From: Bacteroidota bacterium
GTDB taxonomy: Bacteria; Bacteroidota; Bacteroidia; Bacteroidales; P3
Direction: 5' to 3'
Length of the DNA: 6,894 bases
NCBI GenBank assembly: GCA_030540495.1
Contig: JAUNWC010000081.1
Span: 1 to 6,894 of the forward strand
A program made the position numbers and the translations under genes. The notes beneath the pieces are model-generated. The model did no database searches and was not told the DNA's origin. It saw only the letters and a program-made list of their open reading frames with translations. Positions 5,593-6,894 of this stretch are shown in pieces; positions within the stretch are counted from its first letter, which is position 1, and every line of letters starts with the position of its first letter.

Positions 5593-6894
5593 TCACTGGA
5601 CTCCATTGCTAAGAATGCCATCCAATACTTTACGAATTTTTGAAAGCAATCCTTTTTCTTTATTATTTTCCTTAGTATTTTTTTTCTTATGTTTTTCTTC
5701 CTTTGGTTCTGATTCTTCTTTCTGATTTTCAGTTTCTTTTATTTCTTCTTCAACAAAACAATCATTTTCCTCATAGTATTCAAATCCCTTTATTACAAGA
5801 CCTACTCCTGTTGCATACATAGGGTGTCTTATATCACTGTTTTGGTCAGAAATTTTAGCTATATTAGAGTCCGACTCTCCTATACGAGTAGGTATTCCTG
5901 TTAGATATTCTGTAAGGTTTACAATATTTTTTATCATTGCTCCACCTCCTGTAAGTACTATACCGGCAATTAGTTTCTGCTCATAGCCCGAAGTCTTTAT
6001 ATCATAATGTACCAATTCCAATATCATTTTTACTCTTTCATTGATTATTCTGGATAGGGTAATAACTTGTATTTGTTTGTTATCTTGTCCTCTAAAGCCC
6101 GGAATACTAATTATATCATTTTCCTCTTTGGAATCTGGAAGACAACTACCATATTTTATTTTAAGTGCCTCGGCTTGAGGTTTAAGAATATTGCAACCTT
6201 CTTTGATATCGTTTGTTATCGCATTGCCCGCAAGTTGTATAACCGAAGTAAATCTCAATATGCCCTCGTGATATATAGCCACATCTGTAGTACCTCCACC
6301 TATATCCACAAGACAAACTCCTCCATTTTTTTCCATATCATCTATTGCCGCTTCGGAACTTGCTATGGGTTGGAGAATAAGATTTTTTACCTTATAGCCA
6401 GCCATTTCCACACTTCGGGTAATGTTGTTGATATTATTTACATCCGCACTAATAAGGTTATAATTACACTCTACACTCTTTCCTATTCTACCCACAGGGT
6501 CAAGTATATCCGTAGTTCCATCCACACTATAATTTTGAGGAACAATATCCACTATTTGCTTACCATGAGGAAGGTTTATATTATACAATTCATTTATCAT
6601 ATCTTGAACATCCTCATTGGTAATAATATGATTATCCTCCTCTATTATTCTTGTGGAACGGTGTCTTTGTGTTTGAATATTATATCCGGCAACTCCTACA
6701 AATACCTCTTCTACCCTATAACCGCTTTCCCTCTCTGCTTGTTCTACGGCCTGACGAATGCTTTGGGCAGTGGAAGTTATTACTGTAACATCTCCATTGA
6801 TTACACCAGTGGAAACAGTTTTGCCTCTACCTATTATTTCTATTTCTCCATTCTCATTTTTTTTGGCAATAAAAACGACTACCTTTGTCGTACC
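5593..6894 (-). CDS. ftsA: Cell division protein FtsA (5' end cut by window edge)
   Basis: FtsA is an actin-like ATPase that tethers FtsZ polymers to the inner membrane and recruits later divisome proteins. The frame stays open to the right edge, giving 433 visible residues. These begin GTTKVVVFIAKK, the phosphate-1 motif that normally follows a D-I-G near residue 10, so only about 8-15 residues and the start codon are missing. The Met encoded at 6598-6600 is internal and not the start. An FtsA-specific 1C subdomain follows (roughly visible 75-165, including the ITNEDVQDMI stretch). Further on are phosphate-2 DIGGGTTD (197-204) and the adenosine motif GIVLTGGGAMI (311-321). A charged Glu/Lys linker (about 381-414) leads to a C-terminal amphipathic helix, GLLSKIRKVLDGIL (415-428), the likely membrane-targeting sequence. 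It is transcribed toward ftsZ. Confidence 0.96.
   Translation of the reverse strand, partial: GTTKVVVFIAKKNENGEIEIIGRGKTVSTGVINGDVTVITSTAQSIRQAVEQAERESGYRVEEVFVGVAGYNIQTQRHRSTRIIEEDNHIITNEDVQDMINELYNINLPHGKQIVDIVPQNYSVDGTTDILDPVGRIGKSVECNYNLISADVNNINNITRSVEMAGYKVKNLILQPIASSEAAIDDMEKNGGVCLVDIGGGTTDVAIYHEGILRFTSVIQLAGNAITNDIKEGCNILKPQAEALKIKYGSCLPDSKEENDIISIPGFRGQDNKQIQVITLSRIINERVKMILELVHYDIKTSGYEQKLIAGIVLTGGGAMIKNIVNLTEYLTGIPTRIGESDSNIAKISDQNSDIRHPMYATGVGLVIKGFEYYEENDCFVEEEIKETENQKEESEPKEEKHKKKNTKENNKEKGLLSKIRKVLDGILSNGVQ

Noticed and set aside
5593..6600. FtsA as a complete 335-aa protein starting at 6600
   Set aside because: The frame continues open to the window edge and encodes the FtsA phosphate-1 motif (GTTK) and 1A/1C regions, so this Met is internal.

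Overview
The window looks like an ordinary chromosomal segment of an AT-rich member of the Bacteroidota. Three things support this. The FtsZ C-terminal tail (ending NPVLDGPVD) resembles the phylum-typical tail, which ends in something like N-S-F-L-H-D-N-V-D. The recG promoter carries a TAnnTTTG -7 element. The gene starts lack clear Shine-Dalgarno sequences, and the codons are AT-rich, with many ATA (Ile) and AGA/AGG (Arg). I cannot place it below phylum with confidence.

Layout, left to right. Positions 1-73 hold a short palindrome and the promoter of recG. recG (74-2182, + strand) encodes a complete branched-DNA helicase. Positions 2183-2317 form a convergent intergenic region that is unusually dense in short repeats and hairpins, including two terminator-like hairpins oriented for recG. 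Everything to the right is on the - strand and reads as one division operon, transcribed right to left. ftsA (5593-6894) is cut by the right edge. An 18% GC gap of 159 bp follows (5434-5592). Then come ftsZ (3706-5433), a MORN-repeat lipoprotein (2902-3678) and a small secreted protein of unknown function (2318-2893).

FtsA is the actin-like membrane anchor and FtsZ the tubulin-like GTPase of the Z ring. The two downstream genes follow at 27 and 8 bp with no visible terminator, so they are probably co-transcribed with ftsZ. Both encode exported proteins, which places them on the envelope side of the division machinery. A functional link to division is inference only.

I saw no mobile element, CRISPR array, RNA gene or clear sign of horizontal transfer. 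The parts that most deserve a second look are the two exported proteins at the end of the division operon, the repeat-rich DNA on both sides of recG, and some sequence peculiarities in FtsZ.
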